A stretch of 36,322 nt of DNA from Synergistales bacterium (GTDB lineage Bacteria > Synergistota > Synergistia > Synergistales > Aminiphilaceae): positions 1 through 36,322 of the forward strand of contig JAIPGA010000018.1 of assembly GCA_021736445.1 (NCBI GenBank). Direction: 5' to 3'. A program made the translations under genes and the position numbers. The stretch's first letter is position 1. Every line of letters starts with the position of its first letter. The notes beneath the pieces are model-generated. The model was given only the letters and a program-made list of their open reading frames with translations, ran no database searches and had not been told where the DNA came from. This document shows, piece by piece, positions 7,104-15,347 of the stretch.

Positions 7104-8048
7104 TCAGGCCTCACTGTCTCCATGATCCGTTTCCGCCTTGTCCACCTTCTCCGGGAATCGTTCGCGTCCCCGCAAGCAGAAGAAAAAGGCCGAAGCGGCT
7201 CCGACAAAGGCCGAGGCCACCAGGAGAAAGGTATGCGCGAAGAGGGCTGCCTCCGGCCCGGGACGCCCCCCACCGAGCCACGAGGAGAGCAACCACCCGG
7301 CTTCGTAGTTTCCAAGCCCCATCCAGCCGGAGAGCGGCACCAGGAAGGCCAGCTCGGCCCCCAACGAAGCGGCCAGGATCCGGAACAATTCCCCGGACAC
7401 CACCGCACGGGTGATGGTGGCGACTGCCAGGAGTTTGAGGATCCACACAGCCATGGTCACCGTCCCCAGCCAGACAAAAGCCGGCACAGAGATCGAGGCG
7501 ATCCGCTCCAGAGGCGGACGGAGCATCGCAATCTTCCCGGGGCGGTTTGCCAGACGAAGCAACAGAACACAGAGCGGCCCCTTGACGGCCACACCAAGGA
7601 TACAGACTGCAGCCGCTGCCACAATGCCTATTTTACCCAAAAAAAGAGGCAACGCCAGGATAAGCATGCTTCCGGCGTCGAGCATCCGCCCGGCCAGCAG
7701 AAAGACAAATCCCTCCGAAAAGGGGATCCCCCTCCGCCGGACGAGCATCGGGAAAAGCAGTTCACCGCTTTTGAAGGGAAGAAAGTTGGATCCCGCGGTA
7801 TGGATCCCGACAATCCACGTGTAGGGCACCAGATTGGCGACGATCCCCCTCCCCCGCATCAAAAGCAGCCAGCGATAGGCGCGCAGCGGATAGGTGGCCA
7901 CGTAGAGCCCCAGGGCACAGAGCAGCACCGGCCCCGGCACCGTCCGCCAGAGGGCGATGGCCGGCCCGAGTTTGCCGGCCGAGGCCAGCACCCACAGCGT
8001 CACCAGTGCGATGGCCAGCGAAAAGAACGTCGACCAGCCCCTGTTCAC
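7104..8048 (-). CDS. Flippase-like membrane protein (LPG synthase TM-region / UPF0104 family)
   Basis: A 314-residue integral membrane protein with about eight hydrophobic segments. It has the family block YPLRAYRWLLLMRGRGI, then NFLPFKSGELLFPMLVRRR (the conserved glycine/arginine-rich loop), and a C-terminal PLSGWMGLGNYEAGW. This family covers the membrane half of lysyl-phosphatidylglycerol synthases and proteins suspected of moving lipid-linked sugars. No lysyltransferase domain is attached. The GTG start overlaps the GT2 gene stop by four bases (GTGA), so the two are translationally coupled. This suggests it handles the polyprenyl-sugar made by that transferase (inference). Confidence 0.82.
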   Translation of the reverse strand: MNRGWSTFFSLAIALVTLWVLASAGKLGPAIALWRTVPGPVLLCALGLYVATYPLRAYRWLLLMRGRGIVANLVPYTWIVGIHTAGSNFLPFKSGELLFPMLVRRRGIPFSEGFVFLLAGRMLDAGSMLILALPLFLGKIGIVAAAAVCILGVAVKGPLCVLLLRLANRPGKIAMLRPPLERIASISVPAFVWLGTVTMAVWILKLLAVATITRAVVSGELFRILAASLGAELAFLVPLSGWMGLGNYEAGWLLSSWLGGGRPGPEAALFAHTFLLVASAFVGAASAFFFCLRGRERFPEKVDKAETDHGDSEA

Positions 8049-9007
8049 TGCCCCAGCCCCCTTCCCAGGGTCTCGCGCACCCAGTAGGGGCGCTTCCCGT
8101 CCTTGTAGTAGGCCCGGATCAGCAGCTCGGCGAGCAGCCCCGTAGTGAAAAGCTGGGTTCCCACGAGGATGAAGAGGACGCCGATAATCAGCAGCGGACG
8201 TTTGGAAAGCTCCTCGCCGAAGCAGAACTTGAGGATCGTCAGGTAGAGGGTAATGCCGAAGCCCGCGCCGCCCAGCAGCAGCCCCATGCCCCCGAGGAGA
8301 TGGATCGGCCTGGTGCGGAAACGGAGGAGAAAGCGGACAAGGAGCAGATCGAGAACAACCTTGGGGGTTCTGGAGATGCCGTACTTGGAGGTCCCCCCCG
8401 CCCGGGGAAAGTGGTTCACCGGAATCTCGGCGACCCGTGCCCCCACCATGGAGGCCAGCGCCGGGATAAAGCGGTGCAGCTCGCCGTAGAGCTCAATCTC
8501 CTTGATCACCTCCGACCGGTAGGCCTTGAGGCTGCAGCCATAGTCGTGGAGACGCACACCCGTCAACCTGGCGATCAGCCAGTTGGCGATCCGGGAGGGG
8601 ATCCTGCGGGAAATCAGGGCGTCCTTCCTGTCCTTCCGCCATCCGCTGACGATATCGCACCCCTCGTCGAGCTTGTCCAGGAGCTGCGGGATGTCGGCCG
8701 GGTCGTTCTGGAGATCGCCGTCCATTGTCACAATGACCTCGCCCCATGCCCGTTCGAAGCCCGCACTCATGGCGGCGGTCTGTCCGAAGTTGCGGCGCAG
8801 CGAGATCCCCACCACGCCCGGTCCGGCGCGGACGATCTCCTCCAGTTTCCGCCAGGTTCCGTCGGTGCTTCCGTCGTTGATATAGATGATCTCCCACCGG
8901 AGATCGAGCCCCTCCAGCGCACGGCGGATCCGTCGATGGAGCACGCCGACGTTCTCCTCCTCATTGTAGAGCGGCACCACAACACTCATGCTGTCCGGGT
9001 ACGCCAT
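8045..9007 (-). CDS. GT2-family polyprenyl-phosphate glycosyltransferase (ArnC/GtrB-like)
   Basis: 320 residues. The GT-A domain begins SVVVPLYNEEENVG, with NDGSTDGT at residues 44-51 and the metal-binding DGD at 96-98. YGCSLKAYR follows, then two C-terminal membrane helices. This layout is that of enzymes such as ArnC, GtrB and dolichyl/undecaprenyl-phosphate mannosyltransferases, which load a sugar onto a lipid phosphate at the inner leaflet. The start ATG has a GAGG site. It precedes the flippase-like gene with a four-base overlap. Upstream is the PAP2 pair (68-base gap). With the GT39 enzyme it would make and use a lipid-linked sugar donor. The sugar is not predictable. Confidence 0.88.
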   Translation of the reverse strand: MAYPDSMSVVVPLYNEEENVGVLHRRIRRALEGLDLRWEIIYINDGSTDGTWRKLEEIVRAGPGVVGISLRRNFGQTAAMSAGFERAWGEVIVTMDGDLQNDPADIPQLLDKLDEGCDIVSGWRKDRKDALISRRIPSRIANWLIARLTGVRLHDYGCSLKAYRSEVIKEIELYGELHRFIPALASMVGARVAEIPVNHFPRAGGTSKYGISRTPKVVLDLLLVRFLLRFRTRPIHLLGGMGLLLGGAGFGITLYLTILKFCFGEELSKRPLLIIGVLFILVGTQLFTTGLLAELLIRAYYKDGKRPYWVRETLGRGLGQ

Positions 9008-9075
9008 AACGGCACCTCACTTCCTCCCGACCGGAGGGCCTGTCCGTCCAGAGCCGCCTCCGTCAGGCAACCGGC

Positions 9076-9828
9076 CTAAATATCGTAACGGCCGTGCTTT
9101 GCGCCGTGTTGCGCTTCCATCCTCCTGAACCAGTGTGCGAAGGGGAGAGCGGCCACCGCCGCCCAGAGCGCGCCGGCCACCACATCCGCCGGCCAGTGGA
9201 CCCCGGCGAGTATCCGGGCGAAGGCGGTGCACTCCGCACAGACCAGCAGTACAAAGGCCGTGCGGTACCAACCGGTCTGGGCGGCGAAGAACGCCATCGT
9301 CCAGGTGGTGACGGTGTGCCCCGAAGGAAAGGAAAAGAATCGCCAGTCGAGTCCCGAACCCAGGATCGCCCCATACTGGAACCACCCCTGCTCGGCAACG
9401 AAAGGCCGGCTGCGGGCGAACACCACCTTCCACAGGTCGCTGGACAATCCCGCCGCCAGCGTGGCCGCAAAGAGCCCCATAATCCACAGGGCCACCCGTT
9501 CCCTGCGGTACAGTTTAGCGACAAAAAAGGCCCCGGTTATCAGCGAAAACGCCGCGACGGCGTTGCCGTAGAGGTTGCCGAACTCCCGCACCGCACCGAG
9601 CGCTCCCCCTTCCAGACCGACCACAAGGGGCTGGAGCCGGTCCAGGGAAAGGCCCGCCACAGCACCACAGACAGCGAGCAACAGCAGCCAGCGGTATCTC
9701 CGGGCAAAGGAAGGGTCGAACCAGGTGGAGAGCGCCCTGGCGTAGCCCGCCCCTACGCATCGCCAGGAAACGGCAAGGAAAAGAACCGCCATGACAATCA
9801 CGGGAAAGAGATCGCGGTCAGGCAACAT
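9076..9828 (-). CDS. PAP2-family membrane phosphatase (tandem copy 1)
   Basis: 250 residues with about six membrane helices. The full acid-phosphatase triad motifs are present: K134-x6-R141-P142, PSGH at 168-171 and R205-x5-H211-x3-D215, so it should be catalytically competent. PAP2 enzymes dephosphorylate polyprenyl diphosphates, phosphatidic acids or lipid A phosphates on the periplasmic face. ATG 9828 is preceded by GAGGGGG and overlaps the upstream PAP2 gene by 11 bases; an in-frame start at 9987 lies deep inside that gene and is rejected. It is clearly paralogous to its neighbour (shared GNLYG, AR[ST]RPF, SFPSGH, ALWAAVAALPFA). Confidence 0.88.
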   Translation of the reverse strand: MLPDRDLFPVIVMAVLFLAVSWRCVGAGYARALSTWFDPSFARRYRWLLLLAVCGAVAGLSLDRLQPLVVGLEGGALGAVREFGNLYGNAVAAFSLITGAFFVAKLYRRERVALWIMGLFAATLAAGLSSDLWKVVFARSRPFVAEQGWFQYGAILGSGLDWRFFSFPSGHTVTTWTMAFFAAQTGWYRTAFVLLVCAECTAFARILAGVHWPADVVAGALWAAVAALPFAHWFRRMEAQHGAKHGRYDI

Positions 9829-10624
9829 GGGGATTCCCCCCTCGCCCTGAAGGGCCCTGCGGCTCCGCCGCCAGCTCTCCGGAGGCACGGAGGTAGTGGA
9901 GGGCAAAGGGCAGAGCGGCGACGGCCGCCCAGAGCGCCGACCCCAGGGTGTCCGACGGCCAGTGCGACCCCGTAGCGACCCGCCCATAGGCGGTCACCAC
10001 CCCGAAGGCCAGCAGCACAAGCCCCGTTTTGACGCGGCGTGTCAACAGGGCGTAGAGTCCGATCACCCAGCCCGTGCAGGCGTGCCCCGAAGGAAAGGAT
10101 CGGAACTGCCAGCCGAACCCCGACTCCACAAGGGCTTCGTACCGGAACCAGCCCCAGTACTGGGCTACCTCCGCAAAGGGCCTGGTGCGGGCGAAGAGGT
10201 ATTTCAGCAGATCCGTGGCGATGCCGGCCACCATGGTGGCCGCGAAGAGCCCCAGGATCCAGAAGGCCAGCCTGCCCTTGCGGAACAGCACCGCCAGGAA
10301 GTAGGCCCCCACAAAGATGGAGAAGGCAAACTCGGCGCTTCCGTAGAGGTTCCCCAGCTGCCGCAGGAACTCGAGAGCCGGCACCCCCCGGGAGAGCAGG
10401 AGCTCCCGGGAACCGTCGGCCAGGAAGGAGAGAGCAAAGAGCGCGGCCAGGACCAGCAGGAGGGGTCCGTGGAACCGGTAGGTCCCGGAACGGAACCACC
10501 GGGACATGGCTTTGAAGTACCCTCCCCGGGCCACCTGCACGATCACAAGGATACAGAGAAGGCTGAGCACAATGGTTGGAACGTCATTCGCATGGGGAAA
10601 CACTCTGTCCACCTCGATTCTCAT
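9818..10624 (-). CDS. PAP2-family membrane phosphatase (tandem copy 2)
   Basis: 268 residues with about six membrane helices and complete catalytic motifs: K141-x6-R148-P149, PSGH 178-181 and R215-x5-H221-x3-D225. It is a paralogue of the following gene, from a local duplication that has since diverged at the N-terminus. The ATG overlaps the stop of the GT39 gene (ATGA), so the cluster is translationally coupled. Candidate roles are an LpxE/LpxF-like lipid A phosphatase or an undecaprenyl-diphosphate phosphatase. Sequence alone does not choose between them. Confidence 0.88.
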   Translation of the reverse strand: MRIEVDRVFPHANDVPTIVLSLLCILVIVQVARGGYFKAMSRWFRSGTYRFHGPLLLVLAALFALSFLADGSRELLLSRGVPALEFLRQLGNLYGSAEFAFSIFVGAYFLAVLFRKGRLAFWILGLFAATMVAGIATDLLKYLFARTRPFAEVAQYWGWFRYEALVESGFGWQFRSFPSGHACTGWVIGLYALLTRRVKTGLVLLAFGVVTAYGRVATGSHWPSDTLGSALWAAVAALPFALHYLRASGELAAEPQGPSGRGGNPHVA

Positions 10625-12198
10625 TGTGTTATTTCCATCACCACGGCGGGTTCCTCGAGATCCCAGCCCCGCCGGACAATCCGATGGGTCCGCCGGGGCA
10701 GGGCGCCCTCGACCCGTTCCAGGTGGCGCTCAAGCACCCAGATACGCACCCTGGGCCGGTCGGCCGCGAAGGAAACCACCGCCTCTTCACTCTCCAGGAT
10801 GGGGAGATCCCGGCCGCTGTAGAAGATCACCGCCGCCTGCTCCCGTTTGAACAGGCCGGCGGGGACGCCCTCGAGAGCCGCCGCCATGGCCTGCGGCCGG
10901 TAGAGCCCGCCATACTGGACGATCAACGACAGCAGAAGCGCCAGCATCAGAGCGCCCCGGGCCAGCTGGAGCCGTCCCCGGGCTCCCCAGGGGACCACCA
11001 TGGCCTGGCGCAGCGTGACGCAGCCGGTTGCGGCGAGACAGACCCCGGCGATCCGGAAATCCAGCGGCAGGGGTGCGGAGGCGAAGACGAAGAGACAGAC
11101 CGCCCCGGCCAGCTCCAGCACACCCTGCAAAGCCAGGATCCACCGTGTTCCGCGGCCGTAGAACGCACCGGCGAACCCGCAACCCAGCAGCACCGAGAGC
11201 CCGGGATAGGAGGCCAGAAGGTAGTGGTGCAGCTTGTTGGCCGCCAGACTGTAGAACACGATGACCACAATGGCATTGACGGCAAGGGCCTTGAGCAGCA
11301 ATCCTTTCTTTCCCTCGATCTGCCGCACCGCCCTCGCGGCACCGCCCCAGAAGGGATGCCAGAGCCAGAAGGCAACAAGAAGCACCGGCAGGTAGGTCTG
11401 CCAGAAGGGATAGTCGTGGTAGGCGATGCTGCCGGTGAACCGGGCGAGGTTGTTGGCCACCAGGAACTGCTCCACAAAGAGATCGCCGTGCAACACAACC
11501 ATTGCCCCGTACCAGGGTCCGGCGATGAGCAGAAAGATCCCCGGCCCGGCGTTCAGCCAGGCCCGGCGCAGAAAGAGCGGCACCGAAAGCGCCCGGTTGC
11601 AGAGGAAGGCGCAGAGCAATGCCGAGGCACCGGGCAGCAGAAAACCGATGGGCCCCTTGGCCAGGACCGCCAGGCCCGCCGCGGCCCAGGCCAGAAGCAC
11701 CTTCCCGCGGCCCGGCGTCTCTCCGGTGAGCCCTGTCCCCCGGACCAGCAGCAGAAAGGCGAGAAACTGGAAGAAGACCAGCGTCATCTCCGGCACCGCC
11801 CCACGGCTCTCCAGAAGGACATGGATATTGGTGATCCAGACCAGCGCGGCGGCCACCGCCTCCCTCCTGCCGAGGCTGCGCGCCATCGTCCCGAAGAGCA
11901 CCAGCACCATCCCCAGCGAGGCCGCCACCGACGGCAGCCGTGCGGCAACGGCATCCTGTCCGAAGACCGCCATGGCGGGAGCCGTCAGGTAGTAGAGCAG
12001 GGGTGGTTTGGCGAAACGGATGTGGCCGTTGAACCAGGGGGTGATCCAGTCACCGCTCTGGAGCATGGTCCAGGCCGCCGCAGCATTGCGGCCTTCATCC
12101 GGCGCCGTCAGCGGCACCATCCAGGTCCCGCAGCCGATCATCACCAGGGCGATACCGACGTACAAGACCACCCTGCGGCGTGTCAGCGCTCGTTCCAT
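10621..12198 (-). CDS. GT39-family (ArnT-like) lipid-linked sugar transferase
   Basis: About 525 residues, the size of ArnT/PMT-like enzymes, with some 12 hydrophobic segments. The first periplasmic loop carries the catalytic acidic pair in APDEGRNA (D34, E35), then NGHIRFAKPPLLYY (residues 57-70), as in ArnT. Such enzymes move a sugar from undecaprenyl phosphate onto lipid A or another envelope acceptor. ATG 12198 has an AAAGGAA site; the reading frame extends upstream without homology and is not used. It is the first gene of the coupled cluster GT39-PAP2-PAP2-GT2-flippase. Together these suggest glycosylation plus dephosphorylation of lipid A (inference). Confidence 0.87.
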   Translation of the reverse strand: MERALTRRRVVLYVGIALVMIGCGTWMVPLTAPDEGRNAAAAWTMLQSGDWITPWFNGHIRFAKPPLLYYLTAPAMAVFGQDAVAARLPSVAASLGMVLVLFGTMARSLGRREAVAAALVWITNIHVLLESRGAVPEMTLVFFQFLAFLLLVRGTGLTGETPGRGKVLLAWAAAGLAVLAKGPIGFLLPGASALLCAFLCNRALSVPLFLRRAWLNAGPGIFLLIAGPWYGAMVVLHGDLFVEQFLVANNLARFTGSIAYHDYPFWQTYLPVLLVAFWLWHPFWGGAARAVRQIEGKKGLLLKALAVNAIVVIVFYSLAANKLHHYLLASYPGLSVLLGCGFAGAFYGRGTRWILALQGVLELAGAVCLFVFASAPLPLDFRIAGVCLAATGCVTLRQAMVVPWGARGRLQLARGALMLALLLSLIVQYGGLYRPQAMAAALEGVPAGLFKREQAAVIFYSGRDLPILESEEAVVSFAADRPRVRIWVLERHLERVEGALPRRTHRIVRRGWDLEEPAVVMEITQ

Positions 12199-12243
12199 AG
12201 GCTGTCGGTTCCTTTCATCGAAAGGTCGGCGAGGCCAGACCAT

Positions 12244-12252
12244 ATGATAGCA
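12244..12252 (-). promoter_or_regulatory. Candidate extended -10 promoter of the GT39-PAP2-GT2 cluster
   Basis: TGCTATCAT on the minus strand combines a TGn extension with a 5/6 -10 element, 46 bases upstream of the GT39 start. No convincing -35 is present. Confidence 0.35.
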
Positions 12253-12372
12253 TCGAATCGGCATCCCTCTCTGCCCAGAGCGGAGTCGTCGAAGAGAAGG
12301 ATACAGGCCACATGGTTGCGTATACATGGTATCCTGCACACACAGACCGCACCACCGAGAGGAGATGCAAAC

Positions 12373-12969
12373 ATGAAAACACCACAGGAAACGCTGCTCG
12401 TCCCTGGGGGGTACGCGCGGGCCTTCCGGCTCGATGAGGGAGCCCACTGCACCGTCGAGGATATCGAGGGGGGGCAGATCGCCGATTTCGTAGCCTTCAA
12501 CGCCGAGGACTACGGTGAGCGGTTTTCCACCTCCCACACGATCCTTGCGCTGCATTCCATCCGTCTCCGCGTGGGCGACGCGCTGCGCTCCAACCTGAGA
12601 CACCCCATGCTCACCGTCGCGGAAGACAGCGTCGGCACCCACGACATGCTGGTACCCGCCTGCGACGAGCAACGCTATCTCGTGGACTACGGGGTGGCGG
12701 AGCACAGAAGCTGCGTCGCCAACTTCGAGGAGGTGCTTGCGCCCTACGGCATCCGCCGCAACGACATCCCCAATCCCCTCAACATCTTCGAGAACGCCTC
12801 CATCGACGAAGCAGGGGGGCTCCACCACCACCCCGTGGTCTCCAGGGCGGGAGACACCATCACCTTCCAGGCCCTCATGCCTCTGATCTGCGCGGTTTCG
12901 GCCTGCCCCATGGATCTCAACCTCACAGGCGGCGATGCCATTACAGACATCCGCATCACCATCTGGTAA
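12373..12969 (+). CDS. DUF1989 / urea carboxylase-associated family protein
   Basis: A 198-residue cytosolic protein. ATG 12373 lies behind GAGGAG. The family hallmarks are the IEGGQIADFVAFN segment (residues about 28-40), GTHDMLVPACDE, CVANFEEVL, and PNPLNIFENA before a histidine-rich GLHHHPVVS. DUF1989 proteins are found with urea carboxylase/allophanate and aminomethyltransferase-like genes, but their reaction is not established here. No urea genes are nearby and the gene stands alone, divergent from the GT39 operon. It ends only six bases from the convergent djlA-like gene. A long frame extending upstream over the GT39 gene is a shadow. Confidence 0.87.
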   Translation: MKTPQETLLVPGGYARAFRLDEGAHCTVEDIEGGQIADFVAFNAEDYGERFSTSHTILALHSIRLRVGDALRSNLRHPMLTVAEDSVGTHDMLVPACDEQRYLVDYGVAEHRSCVANFEEVLAPYGIRRNDIPNPLNIFENASIDEAGGLHHHPVVSRAGDTITFQALMPLICAVSACPMDLNLTGGDAITDIRITIW

Positions 12970-12975
12970 GGGCGG

Positions 12976-13767
12976 TTACTTCATGCCGCGCTCCCGGGCA
13001 ATCCGCTCGTAGGCCCTGTTGATCCGGGCGAGCTGCTCGTTGGCGAAGTCGGTGAATTCGGCAGGCAACCCCTTGGACTGGATCGTATCAGGGTGGAACT
13101 CCTTGATCTTCCTCCGGTAGGCCGCCTTGATCTCGTCGTTGCCCATCTCCGGGAAGCAGTCCAGGATCGTATAGGCCTCCTTGAGACTCTGTTCTTCCTG
13201 TCCGGGGGCCTCGGCCTGTCGGTCGCTTCCGGATCCGGCTCCGGCCCCGGCCCGCCCGAGGTAGGCATCCACCGTCCCCCTGGGGAGCCTCAGAGCCTCC
13301 TCGGCTTCGTAGAGACAGTCCAGCTCGGCCTGATGAAGGCGATGATCCGCCGCGGCCACCTCGATCAGCGCCAGCAGAAAGGTGGTGCAGGCCTCGCGGT
13401 CATACCGAAAGATCTCGCCGAACTGCCGCACATACTGCCCGATGGGCACCTCTGTACTCTTCGCTTCGTTGAAGATGGCGATGGCCGCCCGACGCCCCTC
13501 GGGATTGAGGCGCAGCCGCCGGGAGATGATGTCTTCCACCACGGCGACCTCCTCGGGGGAAACCCGGCCGTCGGCCTTGGCGATCTTCCCCAGGCTGGAG
13601 AAGTAGGCCGCAAAGAAGGCCGCCTCCGTCTTCTGCCGGCCGGTCACCTGTCCCTGCGACTTCGCGTCGATCATCTGATGTCCCAGGGCCCCGCCGATGA
13701 TCGCTCCCAGCGGCCCTCCGAGGGCCGCGCCGACGCCTCCAAACAACACCTTGCCCCACCAGCTCAC
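12976..13767 (-). CDS. djlA: DjlA-like co-chaperone (TerB + DnaJ domains)
   Basis: 263 residues from a GTG at 13767 with a clear TGGAGGG site; an upstream in-frame start at 13863 is not supported. Order of domains: a short glycine-rich membrane segment (about 5-28), a TerB-like helical domain (about 45-165) rich in acidic residues (KIAKADGRVSPEE, AAADHRLHQAE), a Gly/Ala/Glu-rich linker, and a C-terminal J-domain. The HPD motif needed to stimulate DnaK is intact (KEFHPDTIQ). This is the architecture of DjlA, a membrane-anchored DnaK co-chaperone linked to envelope stress. It stands as a single gene. Confidence 0.87.
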   Translation of the reverse strand: MSWWGKVLFGGVGAALGGPLGAIIGGALGHQMIDAKSQGQVTGRQKTEAAFFAAYFSSLGKIAKADGRVSPEEVAVVEDIISRRLRLNPEGRRAAIAIFNEAKSTEVPIGQYVRQFGEIFRYDREACTTFLLALIEVAAADHRLHQAELDCLYEAEEALRLPRGTVDAYLGRAGAGAGSGSDRQAEAPGQEEQSLKEAYTILDCFPEMGNDEIKAAYRRKIKEFHPDTIQSKGLPAEFTDFANEQLARINRAYERIARERGMK

Positions 13768-14066
13768 GATATATCCCTCCAATTGTTCCGTATCTATCCA
13801 TGCAGACACGAAAGCCAGTGTACCCCAGAGCCTCCATTGATGGAACCGTGCCGCCGGGCACATTCGCCCCTGGGCCGCGGTAGCCCACCCTGCACAAGGA
13901 AGGAAGGATGCCGGAGCACCTCATTGCCCGCCGTGGGAGCACGAAACGCCCGCTTCCGGCAGAATCCTCCGCAAGGAAGCGCCCTGGGTGCATGAAATGG
14001 TGTGGTGAGGTATCATTGAATGCATGCACGCCAGTGCAAATCTGTTTGTGTGGGGTGAGACCTCCC

Positions 14067-14987
14067 ATGAAAGAAGAAGCACTCCGCAACAGTGATCTCT
14101 ACAAGAGAATGCTCGACACCCTCTACGACGGTGTCTACGTGGTCGACACAGAGCGAAAGATCCACTACTGGAACATGGGCGCCGAACGGATCACCGGCTA
14201 CCGGCGGGACGAGGTCTACGGGAGACACTGTTCCGACAACATCCTGGTCCACGTCGATAACGAGGGCAACAACCTCTGTCTGGGCATGTGCCCCCTTGCG
14301 TTCACTCTGCAGGACGGCAAGATGCGTGAGGCCGACGTCTATCTCCACCACAAGGAGGGCCACCGGGTCCCCGTCTCCATCCGGATCTCGCCGATCGAGG
14401 ACGACAAAGGCGAAATCATCGGCGCCGTGGAGATCTTCAGCAACAACAGCGAGAAGCTGGCCGCCCTGGAGCTGGCGGAGTCCTATTACGAGATGTCCAT
14501 CACCGATCAGCTCACCAAGGCAGGCAACCGCAGGTATTCGGACATCTCCCTGCTCTCGGCGATCGACGAGTACCAGAACCACCATCTTCCCTTCGGCGTG
14601 CTGTTCATCGACCTGGACCATCTCAGGGAGATCAACGACAGGCTGGGACACTACGCAGGCGACCGGGCGCTGCGGATGCTGGCTCTCACCGTAGCGAGCG
14701 ACCTGCAGAGCTTTGACTTCGTCGGACGCTGGGGCGACGACGAATTCCTCGTCATCCTCGGCAACTACACCTGCACGGACAAACTGGCCGAGAAGGCCGA
14801 GCATCTCCGGATGCTGATCGAGAACTCCTTTTTCCAGGACAGTCTGGACAACATCGTGCGCGGCACCGCATCCATCGGAGGCACCATCGTACAGGAGGAG
14901 GACAACCTGGACCGCCTGCTGCAGCGTGCCGACGAAGCCCTCTACGCAAGCAAGAAACGCGGCAACAACACGGTAACCATCAGGTAA
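14067..14987 (+). CDS. PAS-GGDEF protein with a cysteine-bearing PAS and degenerate GGDEF motif
   Basis: 306 residues, predicted cytosolic, no membrane segment. The PAS domain (about 10-120) contains C55, C71 and C75 in a block recurrent in similar proteins (LCLGMCPL, LHHKEGHRVPVSIRI). Its cysteines may bind metal or sense redox (inference). A short coiled linker leads into a GGDEF domain (about 150-306) with DLDHLREINDRLGH. The active-site loop reads GDDEF (residues 223-227) rather than GGDEF, and the RxxD inhibitory site reads QSFD. Cyclase activity is therefore uncertain; it could be a reduced-activity cyclase or a c-di-GMP/GTP sensor. ATG 14067 is preferred over upstream starts by domain boundaries. 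The 299 bases upstream (13768-14066) hold no recognised feature. Confidence 0.85.
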   Translation: MKEEALRNSDLYKRMLDTLYDGVYVVDTERKIHYWNMGAERITGYRRDEVYGRHCSDNILVHVDNEGNNLCLGMCPLAFTLQDGKMREADVYLHHKEGHRVPVSIRISPIEDDKGEIIGAVEIFSNNSEKLAALELAESYYEMSITDQLTKAGNRRYSDISLLSAIDEYQNHHLPFGVLFIDLDHLREINDRLGHYAGDRALRMLALTVASDLQSFDFVGRWGDDEFLVILGNYTCTDKLAEKAEHLRMLIENSFFQDSLDNIVRGTASIGGTIVQEEDNLDRLLQRADEALYASKKRGNNTVTIR

Positions 14988-14996
14988 CATCCCCCA

Positions 14997-15037
14997 AGCT
15001 TCTGCGGAGACGCACTACCTCCGCCCCCGCAGAAGCT
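14997..15037. terminator. Bidirectional-type hairpin after the PAS-GGDEF gene
   Basis: AGCTTCTGCGG (14997-15007) pairs exactly with CCGCAGAAGCT (15027-15037), an 11-bp stem with a 19-base loop. It lies nine bases past the PAS-GGDEF stop and also touches the stop of the convergent MFS remnant. There is no T-run. Confidence 0.55.
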
Positions 15038-15263
15038 ACTCCAATTCTTCCAGATTCTTCCCCTTTGCCTCGATGCCGAACCGCCAGGCAACCACCGCAC
15101 CGAGCAGGGAGGTGTCGATCAAGATATACAGGAGGTTCCGGGTACCCATATCCTGAAAGAGAATGGGAAAGAGGAAGGCCGTCGTCACCGCCCCGATTGT
15201 GGGGAAGGCAACAGGTATGCAAAGGACCCGTCCAACGGCCTTCCGGGCAATAGAGGACTGCAC
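15036..15263 (-). pseudogene. C-terminal remnant of an MFS (sugar-porter-like) transporter
   Basis: A 75-codon open frame with two hydrophobic helices ending WRFGIEAKGKNLEELE. This closely resembles the C-terminal tail of sugar-porter-type MFS proteins (last helix then ETKGxSLEE). Reading a few codons upstream of the GTG at 15263 gives CYAES, similar to the family segment before helix 11 (YAE.FPT). Only about the last two of twelve helices remain, and there is no good ribosome binding site. The rest is replaced by the terminator of the adjacent binding-protein gene at 15287. It is probably a deletion relic. A small intact two-helix protein is the alternative. Confidence 0.5.
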
Positions 15264-15286
15264 TCCACCGGACTCCGCGTAGCATG

Positions 15287-15318
15287 AGCAGGCCCGCGGC
15301 GGGTGCCGCGGGCCTGCT
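15287..15318 (-). terminator. Strong hairpin after the solute-binding protein gene
   Basis: A 14-bp perfect, GC-rich stem (AGCAGGCCCGCGGC and its complement) with the 4-base loop GGGT, 29 bases beyond the binding protein stop. No T-run follows on the minus strand. Confidence 0.65.
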
Positions 15319-15347
15319 GCAGGGTCCTTCTTGGCGCTGAAAGGCGT

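Noticed and set aside
10576-12372. Long plus-strand extension upstream of the DUF1989 gene
   Set aside because: The in-frame extension is antisense to the GT39 gene. Homology and a good ribosome binding site begin at 12373.
14000-14066. A possible c-di-GMP riboswitch ahead of the PAS-GGDEF gene
   Set aside because: Some short GC-rich pairing is visible, but none of the conserved GEMM core sequence could be found.
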